Of a stretch of 64,000 bases of DNA, positions 1 to 10,547 are shown one piece after another. The notes below the pieces were generated by a model that was not told the DNA's origin, did not search any database, and saw only the letters and a program-made list of their open reading frames with translations. The DNA lies in NCBI GenBank assembly GCA_963965975.1, contig OZ014421.1:2779001-2843000 (forward strand), written 5' to 3'. The stretch is from Xestospongia bergquistia. Taxonomy: Eukaryota > Porifera > Demospongiae > Haplosclerida > Petrosiidae. Each line of letters opens with the position of its first letter. Position 1 is the stretch's first letter. The translations under genes and the position numbers were made by a program.

Positions 1-201
1 GATTATGGAGATTTGATGTCTCTACAACAAAGTTACTTCAGTGACAAGCAGAGACTCTCTGAAGTTCTTCAATTATGGATTGATGGACGACCTACAGAAG
101 TTAAATGGAGTGTTATTATAACAGCTGTAGAGTTACCTCCTGTTGATGTCTTATCTGTTGCTGAAAATATGCGTCAATTTCTCTCAATTAAAAATGACTA
201 A
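1..201 (+). CDS. 3' terminal exon of a Death-domain protein (partial)
   Basis: The reading frame is open from base 1 to a TAA at 199-201 and gives about 66 residues. They fit the last three helices of a Death domain: a basic stretch before LSEVLQLWIDG (the helix-5 W), then a W followed by IITAV and a final helix ending MRQFLS. Death domains are adaptor modules that bind like with like in apoptosis and innate signalling. The frame has no break. The start is outside the window, so the rest of the protein is unseen. The neighbouring locus at 3300-7270 ends in a related Death domain, so this is probably the tail of a tandem paralogue. Confidence 0.72.
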   Translation, partial: DYGDLMSLQQSYFSDKQRLSEVLQLWIDGRPTEVKWSVIITAVELPPVDVLSVAENMRQFLSIKND

Positions 202-690
202 ACTAACTTTGTCCCTTTTAGTTATGAAAGTTTTGTATTGTTACTCTTTTGATTTAAGTTTACTTTTATTACATTCTAAATTTTAACAAACAGATATTTG
301 GTGTGTTGATTTCTTATTGTACATAAATAATAATTATACTAATGCTGATCTCTTCTTTTTAGTATAATTTTGTTCATTTGCTCAATAACAGTATTTTGTT
401 TTGGTAATAAAATTAATATTAATAACTGCAGTGTAGAATGTATGCATTATGTCCTGATATGCAAAAAGGGACTATTTTAGTTATTATATTTCTGTCATTT
501 TGAAATTTTCATACCATTTTAAAGTATTCATAACACTAAGTTTGTTGATAATTTTATTTTATAAGTTGCATTACCAGAAAGTCTTCATTATTAACACTGA
601 ATTTGAGAGCATTGCTCTTTCACATGTTGAATTGGAGCATACAAAAACAAATTAGGGGATTCAAACTATCCAGTGTACCACACTTTAACT
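202..690. other. 3' UTR and AT-rich intergenic DNA
   Basis: Apart from the candidate poly(A) signal I see no coding frame, RNA gene or repeat structure here. Confidence 0.5.
406..411 (+). other. Poly(A) signal AATAAA, candidate
   Basis: A canonical AATAAA lies about 205 bases after the stop codon of the Death-domain gene. It is the first such hexamer at a sensible distance. In AT-rich DNA it can occur by chance. Confidence 0.4.
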
Positions 691-1510
691 GGTTTGCTAT
701 TATTTCACCATGTGGATAATACCAGGAACAAACCTTAATGATTATGTCATCCTCAATGTTAAAAGTCACATATTGAAATGATGTGTCTTAAGATGTAAGA
801 AGATCAAATCAAATTGACTGACAATAGAAGGAAGAGGAGAACCTAATATTGTGTTATTCCAAGAAGCAAGAGCAACATATCGACTGCTACAAAATTAAGG
901 GTTACTTCAGCGCAGGAGGTGTCAAATATAATGGTGTAAAAATAGACTAATTAGTATCAGGAGTGCGTTAAGGGTGTCATAGTTGTACTGTGAGTGTTAA
1001 ATGTCAATGTATTACAATGTCATAAGATAATAGCTAATATATATGTAAGTGATTATTATATTGCAATTGTTATTTCTTGTACAAGTGCTTTGTTGTGTAT
1101 TTTTAACGTAGAGTTCTACAGTAAAATAGCTATAGATTATTATAACCAATTTTTTGTATAGGTATGCAATAATGAAAGTTATCAATGGTTATTACGCGAG
1201 GGCGTGGCTTACTAACATAGTCAGCTGCTACCAAATTTGATAAGTAAGAAAGTAGGTAGTTAGCTAAGACTGAAAGTAATGTAGTCTTTTATTATGTATA
1301 ACAAATTGGCTCTGTATAGTTTAAGTCTTTAATTAATGTTATTATCTATTATGCTGTTAATTTATGTCCTCTAACTTTTTGTTATAGGATCACGAATGAG
1401 ATGGATTACTACTTATAACAATCATAGAATACAGCAGGAGCCTCGGTTTGATAAAAAAGGTTAGAAAGTTGTTTTAACATTTACATGAATTAGCTTATTG
1501 TTGACATCTC
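691..1510 (+). repeat. Dispersed repeat, copy 1
   Basis: This stretch is closely similar to 24725-25405. Shared landmarks are the ATTTCACCATGTGGATAAT opening, a CAAGAAGCAAGAGCAACATAT block, a GCGAGGGCGTG block and an ACAGCAGGAGCC block near the end. Copy 1 carries about 200 extra bases (about 931-1130) that copy 2 lacks. I find no open frame, terminal inverted repeat or target duplication, so the class is unknown. A gypsy LTR begins just after it. Confidence 0.75.
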
Positions 1511-1523
1511 TCTCTCTCTGTAC

Positions 1524-1694
1524 TGTAGTGTAGTATTATATATTATGAATATCATTATATCCTTTGTGGTCAGGACCCCTAAGTGGTCTGTATGGTTGTG
1601 TATGTATAAATGTGTTGTATGGTTTGTGAGAAGGCTTCATTATTCTAGTTATTTTTTATTCATATTATAATATTGCTGTACTCAATACACTGCA
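1524..1694 (+). mobile_element. Ty3/gypsy 5' LTR
   Basis: The segment starts TGTAGTGTA and ends TACACTGCA, a near-perfect terminal inverted repeat, and is 171 bases long. It matches the reverse complement of 54874-55044, also 171 bases, whose ends are a perfect TGTAGTGTA/TACACTACA pair. A gag-like frame follows at about 1790. The true left edge could be about 4 bases further out, because both copies also share TGTAC just before it. No 3' partner LTR is visible downstream, so this copy is truncated. Confidence 0.8.
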
Positions 1695-1789
1695 ATTGAC
1701 GATGAGGTGGGATCGTACCTAAGATGAAAGACTAGAAAAAAAGGTGAAGGTCAAGTGTTGGTCCTGAGCTTCTAAGCAGCAGAGAAGTA
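1695..1789 (+). other. Gypsy primer-binding site and leader
   Basis: Directly after the LTR comes a sequence of the form TTGACGATGAGGTGGGATCG, the degraded counterpart of TGGCGACAAGGTGGGATC in the minus-strand copy. This is where a reverse-transcription primer-binding site lies in Ty3/gypsy elements. The leader through the AAGCAGCAGAGAAG block is also shared with the minus-strand copy. I cannot name the primer tRNA. Confidence 0.55.
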
Positions 1790-2304
1790 ATGGTTTGTCA
1801 CAGTCGGAGAGTTTGTCAGTGAACAAGAAGATTGGTCATCGTATATAGAACGACTGGAAAACTATGTTGTCGCCAATGATGTGATGACAGGTGAGAAGAA
1901 ACGTGCTATACTGTTGAGTGTTTGTGGTGCTCGTACCTATCAGTTAATTTGTAACCTCACAACTCCCGTAACCCCATTGCTAAAGTCACATGAGGACTTA
2001 GTGAAGTTAGTGCGAGAGCACTACAGCCCCAGAAGGTCTGAGATTGTCCAAAGATTTAAATTCAACTCTCGTACTCGTAAACAAGAAGAATCTGTATCAA
2101 CCTTCATAGCAGAACTGAGGAAGCAGTCGGAGTTATGTAACTTCAGAAACATGCTAGACGACATGCTTCGCGACAGGTTAGTATGTGGGATCAATCATCC
2201 TGGCATACAAAAGAGGCTACTTTCAGAGTCAGATCTCACGCACGCTAGAGAAAGCACTAGAAATAAGTCAAGGCATGGAGGTAGCTGACCACGGATCAAA
2301 GGTC
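1790..2304 (+). pseudogene. Ty3/gypsy gag fragment
   Basis: The long frame 1791-2288 gives a retrotransposon Gag capsid-like protein: WSSYIERLENY, then a VREHYSPRRSEIVQRFKF motif, FIAELRKQSELCNF and a final LVCGI motif, all typical of gypsy Gag in invertebrates. Gag would build the particle that packages the element RNA. It is broken. The ATG at 1790 is out of frame with the main body. Near 2237-2244 a tandem 4-base duplication (ACGC) shifts the frame, so the conserved tail is read in another frame until about 2304. No nucleocapsid zinc knuckle, protease or polymerase follows. The element is truncated here. Confidence 0.78.
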
Positions 2305-3299
2305 ATTCAATCATTATGAATAATAATTAATAATTACGCAAAAGAGGGGTTCGATGGAACCCATGGAGCCAACCCCTCTTGATCTGCCACTTGATCCTAC
2401 TCAAATATTTACTTTTCATGTTTCTGGTATCTCATACGGAAGTCACACCTACACATATAAACATGTCCACCGCTATCCAATGATAGTTTCTTAAATTGCT
2501 TTCAGTATCTCAGTAAGTATATATCATTTTTTTCTTGCCATGAAAAGGTTAGTTTAGAATAGTCCAAGGATTTCGATTGTGTGCATGTAAATTCATGAGT
2601 GATCTAAAAATAGTAACAGCTCTAAATGTTTAAATAAATTCAATTTATTACAAAGTAATTATTCATGTGTGTGTTATGAGCTCCTCTCTTGCATTTTTGT
2701 TGGCTCCTGTTTACAAGGACAACAGCATGTTCATCGATTAAAGTCTATAGCCACATATTATTTTGTTATATAGTTATGCAACTGCAGATGTTTATAATAA
2801 TGCAATACTCTTATAACACACATGTGGTCTGGGAAATATGGGCTACTTCAAAATAATGAAAATTTAATTCCCAATTGCTACAAAAAAAAATCTTTTGTCC
2901 GCTTTGACAATTATAAAATTGTCGCTTAATTTATAGTCTTTTATTAGCCATTACAATATTGTATCTTCAGTTATAATATTTTTCTTTGAACAATATTATT
3001 ATTTACAGTTTAATTTATTAGTTTATTTGACATCATTGAGTATACATACATCTATTTATTATGACAACTATTGTATATGATGTGATGGAATACCAATAAA
3101 CTAACAGTACATTGATGACTTATATATCAATTCATATCAGTAATAAAAACACTATTAATCTACTTATAAGAAGATTACTTGTTTACTACAAACTTCATGC
3201 AAAATAATAAACATTTAATATGTATAATTTTGCATTTTTATTTCATATTAATTTACTATTATTTTTGGCTTTCTATTATTACATACATTGTTCATTCAG
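2305..3299. other. Intron or intergenic AT-rich DNA
   Basis: No coding frame or recognised repeat is seen. In the paralogous gene at the right edge, another ankyrin exon lies about 0.6 kb before the matching exon. No such exon can be found here. Bases 3190-3299 resemble the intron before 63778. Confidence 0.5.
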
Positions 3300-3372
3300 G
3301 ATGATATGACTCCAGCTGAATTAGCTCAGAATAGAGGCAATCGAGACATGGCAAAGCTAATAATAGATGAAG
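3300..3372 (+). CDS. Last ankyrin-repeat exon of the Roc-COR-Death locus
   Basis: The exon follows TTCATTCAG and ends before GTATTT. It is 73 bases long and encodes a final ankyrin half-repeat (DDMTPAELAQNRGNRDMAKL). The exon at 63778-63850 has the same length, phase and nearly the same sequence, and about 150 bases of the following intron match too. It is thus a paralogous exon from a tandem duplication. The ankyrin exons that should precede it are absent. Confidence 0.75.
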
Positions 3373-4098
3373 GTATTTAATCATAAAAAATTATGTATAT
3401 CACAACAACTTCATTTTCTTTGTATAATTTATATTATTGCAGAACCATTTTATGTATTGTACTAACTAGTTTATAAATTATAAGCTTCTCTAATTACTTC
3501 TTTTTAGTGTTTATTAAAATACATTATCTTTAAGGATTATCATTTATAACAACACAGTTATAATAATATTATTATTAAGTAATTCTGAGATAGTACATTT
3601 ATAGCAATGACAGTACTGCAATCAGTTATGCCCAATTTAAAAATAAGTAAAAGTCATTAGTAATAATATGTGTAGCTACACATTATGTAGACTTCTTTTA
3701 TTTTGTATTTTGTAGTACCACACAGCAATGGAATAATTATATATAATAAGTATAAATAATCATAATTAATACATCTTGAGTATGGTTCATGTGAGAGTAG
3801 GTACAACTAAAATTATAGAATTTGAAGTTACTGCAATTGGAAAATAGAGGCATAATTGATAGATTTTTTTAATTAATAAAAGGTACTATAGAGTCTTCTG
3901 TATCTCTATGTAGCTTCTTCTATAGGCCAATATTCAGTAGTTGATTTCATAAAAATCTCCAATCTTAAAACATATAGAATCATAGACATAACTAGTTTCC
4001 TTACTAAAAAGGTACAGTACCAGTTTGCGTATATTAAGTTATTAACATGATTAGTATGCTAACTAACACTATACTTTATTCTATCATTAATGTAATAA

Positions 4099-5935
4099 TC
4101 TTTTGTTATCTTTATCACATCATTACAACGGCTTTTCAAATGCGGACTCCGCAAAGGCAATGTTCAATTAACTAACATGAGGCTTGTTCTAATGGGACCA
4201 CCTTATGTTGGTAAAACAGCACTTCTGTTCAACTGGAGTGCACCTAGATTTCATAATAGTACAGCATTAGCTACAAGACCTATACGAGCATTAGAGAGAG
4301 TGGCTGGACTCAATGAAGGAAAGATATGGGAAAAGGTTACCAGACTTGACTTGCTTAGGATGCTATCAGATGCAATTCATGCACTAGAGCAAGATTCACA
4401 ACAAGAAGCAGATGATCCTATGTCAGAAGAAGCTAGTGGAACAACATTATCTATAGAATCACTTCAAGAGTTCACGAATGGTGTAACTAGCATCACTGCG
4501 TTGGCAAAGCAAAATGAAACAAACTTCAGTGCTCCTTCAACGTTGCCTACTGTAGTAACATCAACCATGTCAGAAAAAGATTTGAATGAGTTAGATTCTA
4601 ATAATGACACTATTATGAAACTTAACCAAAGAGAAATCGAAAGTTTTACTACGTCTTCAAGAAACGCAACAATCTCATATGACAAAGCTACAAGACCTGT
4701 AGTTTCTAGTGCCAGCTAAAGAGTTATCATCTCACCGTACAGACATCAATTCTGATCAATATTCTAGAGAGTTAACAAAAGTTTTAGCAAAGGAAAAAAA
4801 ATCAAAAAATCGCCACAAAGCTACATGGATAAATGTTCTTGATAGTGGTGGTCAACCACAATTTGCTGATGTATCATGAGCATTTATTCGTGGTAATGCC
4901 ATAAATATAATCTGTACAAAGTTAACAGAAAGCTTCTTTGAAAAGCCTCAGTTTTGCTACTCACTGAATGGTAAGTTACTCAATCAACCTAGTGAGTTAC
5001 AGATGAACAACCTACAACTGATAGAGCATTTTGTGCGTTCAATAGTTTCTTTTAAAGATTCTATTGTTGTTAAAGGAAAGAAAAGCTTACCATTTTTTAT
5101 GATCATTGGCACATGCTATGACAAGTTTAAGCGTAGGAAAAGAGAATTGTATGAGCCATTAGAATTTAAGAATGAGCAGCTACAATCCACTCTTAGCAAG
5201 TCTCATGATCATTTTATATTTCCTAATGATGATCCGAAAAATCTCATATTTCCTGTTGATAATCTTTGCTGGTGGAATCGAAAGAAAATATCATCTTCTC
5301 TTCGACAGCATATTATGTCCTATCAGAAAGAAATTGCCATCGCTTCATGCATACCAGTACATTGGTACATGTTTGAATTGCGTTTGAAAGAGGAGGCATC
5401 ACAAGATGATCATGGAATAATTTCATTGGAATCATGCTGTGATATTGGAGTTAGTCTTGGCATGGATGAAAATGATGTCAAGAAGTCATTATCCCACTTA
5501 CATACCATGGCCTTGTTCCTGTATTTTCCAATTGTCCTTCATAATGTAATCTTTACGAATCCTCAATATATGCTTGACATGCTCTCAGCATTGATACGTG
5601 TGTTATTTGTAGACTCCTTAGAGGATATTTTATTCAAGGGTAAGTCTATTACATTAGATACATAGCGAGCATTTCGTGATTTTGGAGTATTTGAAGAATC
5701 CTTACTTGATAATGTTTGCCTATCATTTGTTTGTTCTGTTTTTACAAAGCATGCCTTTTTAATGTTGCTTCGATATCTACATATCATCACACCACTCTCA
5801 ACAACTGATGGTGTTAAGCGGTATTTTATGCCAGTAATATTGTCACCTCAACAAGTAAAAGAAAAAGATATATTTCTTTTTCAAAGAAAATGTGATCAAA
5901 TGATAATTACATTCAGAAATAAAATTGTTCCTCAA
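4099..5935 (+). pseudogene. Roc-like P-loop GTPase exon, broken
   Basis: A Walker A motif GPPYVGKTALLFNW lies at about 4195-4236, preceded in frame by LFKCGLRKGNVQLTNMRLVL. After a frameshift, the switch-II-like LDSGGQPQF motif appears at about 4838-4864, matching the DxGGQ form of Roc domains. A hydrophobic FFMIIGTCYDK strand at about 5092 sits where the base-recognition strand (normally N/TKxD) would be; here the K-x-D signature is poor. The rest, to VPQ at 5935, is the Roc-COR transition with a winged-helix-like stretch. Frame 1 covers 4099-4719 and frame 2 covers about 4712-5935, with stops at 4877 and 5663. The region between Walker A and the GGQ motif is unusually long and rich in Ser, Thr and Asp. 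Confidence 0.65.
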
Positions 5936-6071
5936 GTGAGTAATGTAATTGTTCTAACATCTCAACAATCATTTAATTTATTAATGTTAAAAGCATTCTC
6001 TTATAAATTTGTGCAATTTCTGCCAATTTTTTGGGATAATTAATACTAAAAACATTATTCTCTATTTTTAG

Positions 6072-6516
6072 GGTGTATTTCCAGCTGTTGTTGTTGCTCT
6101 TGTTGACAGAACACAAAGTCCACAATTTAATATAGATAGTTGTTCAAGAGCATTTCCAAGACAACTTCGTTATGCTGTTTTACTTTATTCTGAAGATTTA
6201 TTTGGTTCTGTCCTACTAGTTGATCGATTCTATTGTATTGAGGTCTACTACAATGGACTAACTAAAAATTGCTTTAAATTGCACAAAGTCATCTGTGAAG
6301 CTATATCAGCTTGTACTGATATATTGGCATATGATGAAGGGATACTCAAAGCTGAAGTAACTATACCTTGTAAACAAGAGCACGTAGAAAGTGGACACAA
6401 GTTACATCCAGCTATTATATCATGGAATGATGATCCACCTTTAATAAGATGCAGTATTGAAAAACAGCTCCCAACGCTTGAATTAACTGATGAAAGACAA
6501 ACCTGTTGGCTAATTG
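6072..6516 (+). CDS. COR-like exon
   Basis: The exon lies between TTTTTAG and GTAGGT and reads GVFPAVVVALVDR, then a long alpha/beta stretch with LLYSEDLFGSVLLVDRFYCI and a WLI end. GVFPA after the preceding exon is a hallmark I associate with the C-terminal-of-Roc module in sponge and cnidarian ROCO-like proteins. The exon itself has no stop or frameshift, although the gene upstream is broken. It ends in phase 1. Confidence 0.55.
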
Positions 6517-6916
6517 GTAGGTAGGTTATAAATGCTACCTTATCTAATATTCGGATTTCTTTGTCCTTGTGTAGATTCTTGCTCTGTCACTTCTAGATGC
6601 AAAACAAGTAAACAACATGGTATGTACATAATTGATATTCATTTTGTTGAGGCAATTGACCTATTTTTTACGCTGTTTTATTGTAGATGAATCAGGACAA
6701 GAAATGCTTGACATTTCAAGCAAAAATCTAGGTGAGAGTTCCAAACATAAAAAATTCTTAGATTATAGCATTTATAACTCACAAAATCCATGTATAATTT
6801 TCATCTTTTAAACAGATAATTCTGATCTTATCTCAGTTAGCTCAAATCTACCAAATGGATCACTAGGTAACTATACCAGTTCAACATTGATTCTTATTAA
6901 TGAATTGATCATGTAG

Positions 6917-7162
6917 ATGAGGGTCACCTTTCTGCTCTTGTAAAGTTTGTAAAAGAAGTTGATGACTGGGAAATTTTGGGCATACATCTCGGTGCAGTAA
7001 TTAAAGATATTAAAGTGCTCAATCACTTTCAACCTGCACCATCTCGTAAAGACATGTTAGTAAAGTGGTTAAAAGGTGGTCATGCAAACAGAGCAGACTT
7101 CATTAAAGCTCTAAGTGCAATTGATAAAAATCGTATTGTGCAAGAAATTTTATCCCAAAATG
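6917..7162 (+). CDS. Death-domain exon
   Basis: Eighty-two residues fit a full six-helix Death domain: VDDWEILGIHLGAVIKDI (helices 1-2 with the core W and LG..LG), then KDMLVKWLKGG (the helix-5 WL) and FIKALSAIDKNRIVQEIL. Acceptor ATGTAG and donor G|GTAAAG are clean. It is preceded by three 45-51 base linker exons rich in Ser, Asp and Asn. The following exon would end the protein after four more residues. One base fewer in its first A-run would instead open 14 more residues, so the true C-terminus is uncertain. Confidence 0.7.
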
Positions 7163-7376
7163 GTAAAGTCAGACTGTCATGACAATTTTTCATTTCTAAA
7201 AAGACATTTCTAAAATTAACTTGCTGGCAATTATAACTCTTTCTTATATATTACAGATGAAAGAGCTGATATTCCATCAACTACAACTGAGGCTACAAAT
7301 GACAGCACCAAATGAAGCTGAGGAAATAGATAACATACACATTTTCTAACGTTTTTTTTACTTAATTAAGTTTTAG

Positions 7377-7382
7377 AATAAA
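7377..7382 (+). other. Poly(A) signal AATAAA, candidate
   Basis: The hexamer sits about 107 bases after the predicted stop of the ROCO-like locus and fits its 3' end. Confidence 0.5.
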
Positions 7383-8508
7383 ATGATATTTTAGTTGCTG
7401 ATTTTCATTATAACTTATGATTTGTGTGTTAAGTTTGTGTTAGTTTATAACTTTTTTTTTGTTGAAATCTATATTTGAGTTAAATCGTTAGCTAACACTA
7501 CTGTTGGCAATGAAATTGATATCAATAGTGATATAGAAACAATAACTTACGAATCATAACTTGCATACATGTTCATCAAATTAGAAAGTTTGTCTGGAAA
7601 TGCTGAATTAGCTAATATACTCTTGAGTTATCATATTGCTTCTATACACTGAAACAACATAATACATATTGTATATTTTATTCATTTTACAGTAGAAATT
7701 TATACAAAATGTCATGGAGGAGTGTGCAGTACACACACAAATAATTAGTTTTCAGAACAAAGTAGTTACTTGAGGATAACAAAATTTTCTTCTGATTAGT
7801 GATATGGTATGATGAAGCAAAAGTTTTGATACACTGAAGTTAACTGAAGCAGAATGAGATTGTGAATGTCATGAAGGAGTTTTTAGTTATCGACATCACT
7901 CAATTAGTTTTCAGTGAAGATGGTCCAATATTGGTACCTACCCGTGTCCAATATTTTAAACATACATTTACTTTAAAAGTATAACCATGTTACAATTGTT
8001 AGTGACCTACCTGACAAATTACAATTAATTAACATCAACTTCCTGTGGGTGGCCAAATTGACTTCATTATCCACGTTTTACTCAAGGTCACCTTTGATCA
8101 GTTTTCTGAGAGCTGTACGTTCTACTTTTAGTTGTTGTATAATGGTTATTGGTTATATTCTTAGAGTTTGAAGCTTGTGGCAACAACTGTAGATGAAAAA
8201 AAAGCTTCATGATACCAATTTCATTCGCTGTTACTTCACCTAGATTTGTGACAGTTTTTATAAGTCTGTTACTCATTCTGAATTATTTTTATGTCTCTGG
8301 AAATCAAAAGGTAAGTGAAACACAATGAAATTGTATGTAGGTGTTCTAACATGCATGTATATAACACAGATTCTGTTAGACACCTAAAATAGGAAATACG
8401 AGTATACTATTGAGTCATGATGTAGCTTGATAATAAGTGTGAATACATAGAGATTTGTACAGACATTAGAACAATTTGAAGTTAAGTGAAGTTTTGTGTG
8501 ATAGAATG
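7383..8508. other. Intergenic DNA
   Basis: This AT-rich region lies between two convergent units. Short frames exist but lack family signatures, and I see no RNA gene. Confidence 0.5.
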
Positions 8509-10547
8509 TTAACAAATGTGGTAGTGAGGTTTTGTATGATAGATCTCAAAGCATGGATGTAAATGTAGTAGTGTTTTACATTGTTTGCATCTGTATTGTG
8601 TTTGTGATCGCTTTTGTTTTCTAGATCGGCACACTTCACATTGTGAACGACCTCCATAAGGTGTGTCAGTTGGTATTGGCTCAGGAAAAGGCCTTTCTGT
8701 TAGCCTAAGAGGTAATTCAACTGACATGAATAGCTGAGAGACATGACTTTGGAAGCCATCAAGGAGACTTTTCCCAACCTCGATTTGAAAGTCTAATTGG
8801 ATGAGTTTCTTGCTGTTATAGATGTTGTATAAAATATATATGTGCATTTACGAGACACAGGTCCAGCAAATGAAAGAACGCTCTTTTTTCCACCATTTCA
8901 CTGTCCTATGAGCAAAGCCGTAGTACAAAATCAGTTGGTCTGATTTATCTACTCCTCCCATGTATTGATTATAATCCTCGACTACTTTTGGTTTCTTGAT
9001 GGTTTCTGTTCCATCAGCAGAATGCTTTGTCCTCGTCTTCTTTGAGGTGACACTGTCATCATGAAAGGTGAGAGCATACAGACCTCACGTTTATCTTTCC
9101 ACTTTGGACACATCATTTTATCGTTGTCTGTTCGTTCAGAGTATAACTCTCCTTTTGTTAACTTATGATTATTGAAGGATTGATTTATCCCACGTCTGTT
9201 ACTGTTGAGTGTTCCACAAGCTTTGAATCCAAGATAGATCAGGTCAGTAAAAAGTGCTGTTGAGGTGTAAAAATTATCAATGTAGACCTCATAAGTGTTT
9301 TCAACTAAATCTTGAGATAGTTCTAGAACAACTCGATGTGCTAATCCCTTTTCCACAGTGTTATTTGTCTCTTTACCTGTGTACAATTTCCAATTGTACA
9401 TGTAGCCCATCGTTGAATCAGCTAGTACCCAAGCTTTCATGCCCCATTTTGTAGGTTTTTTGGGCTTGTGTTGTATCCATGATAACCTTCGTTTGAAGCT
9501 TATCATGGATTCACCGATTGACAGATATTGAGAAGGCTTATAGTTGGTTTTGAAGCTGGTAAGAAGTTTGTTGAGAAATGGTCTGATTTTATAAATTCTA
9601 TCATAATCTGGACTATCCCGTGATGGCATGTGTTATCAGTATCATTTAGATGTAGAAACTTCATTAGAAGCTCGAATCTGCGTCCCGACATAACAGAGGA
9701 GAAGTTCATATTAGCAAATGGCCACTTCTGACTCCAGTAACTCCTAAAGAAGTACACTCTAGTAATTTACTTGTTAATGTTATGTCAAATATATAAGTGT
9801 ATATGTAATGTATATTTTTTATACCTAATAGTAGAGTATCCAACAATTCCCTTAGCAATAATTATTGAGAGTAAAGCGTCTACCTCTTTTAGAGACATAG
9901 GTTGTTTTACCTAGTCATGAGCTCTAGCCTTAGAATGACTGGCCATAAATTCAGAGTGCTTATGTGTATACTGGTTAGTGAATCGAGTAGTCTCTTCCCA
10001 CATGTTTTTCTTGATATCGTCATTGAAAAGGAGATTGAAAAAATCCAATGGAGATTTATTGAGCATATTTGGGATAGTATGTTGATATGTGACAGAGTGT
10101 CCTAATAGAAATTCCATGTTAGTAAATGTTTATGATATTATTTTCAATATTTTCTAATATTATGTATCATGTTAAGAATGTAATTTTATAAATATTTTTG
10201 GGCAATAATTTTATATACATCTTTTCACATATTATTTATCGAAAAAGATAATGTAAGTGTAGTATGATGTCATTACCTGGAGACTGATATGAGCTAGAAA
10301 ATAGCTCACTAGTACAAGTTGAACTAGAGCTAGTTCTCTCTTTGCAAGAGGTAAGGGTGGAGCTGGAGATTGTAGTGCTGCTGGATTCTTCTTCGTCTTC
10401 CACATTTTCATCTGTAATGTAACCATCGAAGTTGTCGTTAGATTCACCATCACTAGGCATTTCTTCAAGATAATTTAACAGGAAATTAGGGTCTGAGGGT
10501 AAGATATCTTTTCTACGAGCCATAATCTCACTTTCTTTTATAAAAAT
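8509..10547 (-). pseudogene. piggyBac-like transposase relic
   Basis: Read right to left: an acidic Ser-rich N-terminus starting MARRKDILPS (exon 10547-10277, donor CCAG|GTAATG); a second exon from 10101; SYWSQKWPF at about 9742; the catalytic region at 9629-8982; a MGGVDKSDQL block near 8960; and a C-terminal Cys-rich finger (CEVC, CKQC, CFEIYHT) near 8640-8510. These are the landmarks of DDE_Tnp_1_7 transposases that cut and paste at TTAA. The second D block (VYIDNFYTS) and third (GGVDKSD) are present. The first block reads SIGESM where SIDESM is expected, so the first catalytic Asp is lost. There is a TAG after KARAHD and frameshifts near 9625, 9065 and 8900. I could not find its termini. 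Confidence 0.8.

Larger units (their letters stand above)
3300..7270 (+). pseudogene. Ankyrin-Roc-COR-Death (ROCO-like) pseudogene
   Basis: Parts in order: ankyrin exon 3300-3372; a large Roc-like exon about 4099-5935; COR-like exon 6072-6516; three tiny linker exons (6575-6619, 6687-6731, 6816-6866); Death exon 6917-7162; short last exon 7257-7270. From 6516 on, all donors are in phase 1 (G before GT). In ROCO proteins Roc is a GTPase switch and COR a dimerisation module; ankyrin and Death would bind partners. Lesions: the ankyrin 5' exons are missing; there is no AG in about 75 bases before the Roc exon; a frameshift lies between about 4690 and 4715; TGA at 4877-4879; TAG at 5663-5665. Later splice sites are intact, so the decay looks recent. 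Sequencing error could explain one lesion but hardly all. Confidence 0.72.

Noticed and set aside
4464-4685. Minus-strand open frame with hydrophobic stretches
   Set aside because: It is the shadow of the Roc-like exon on the plus strand.
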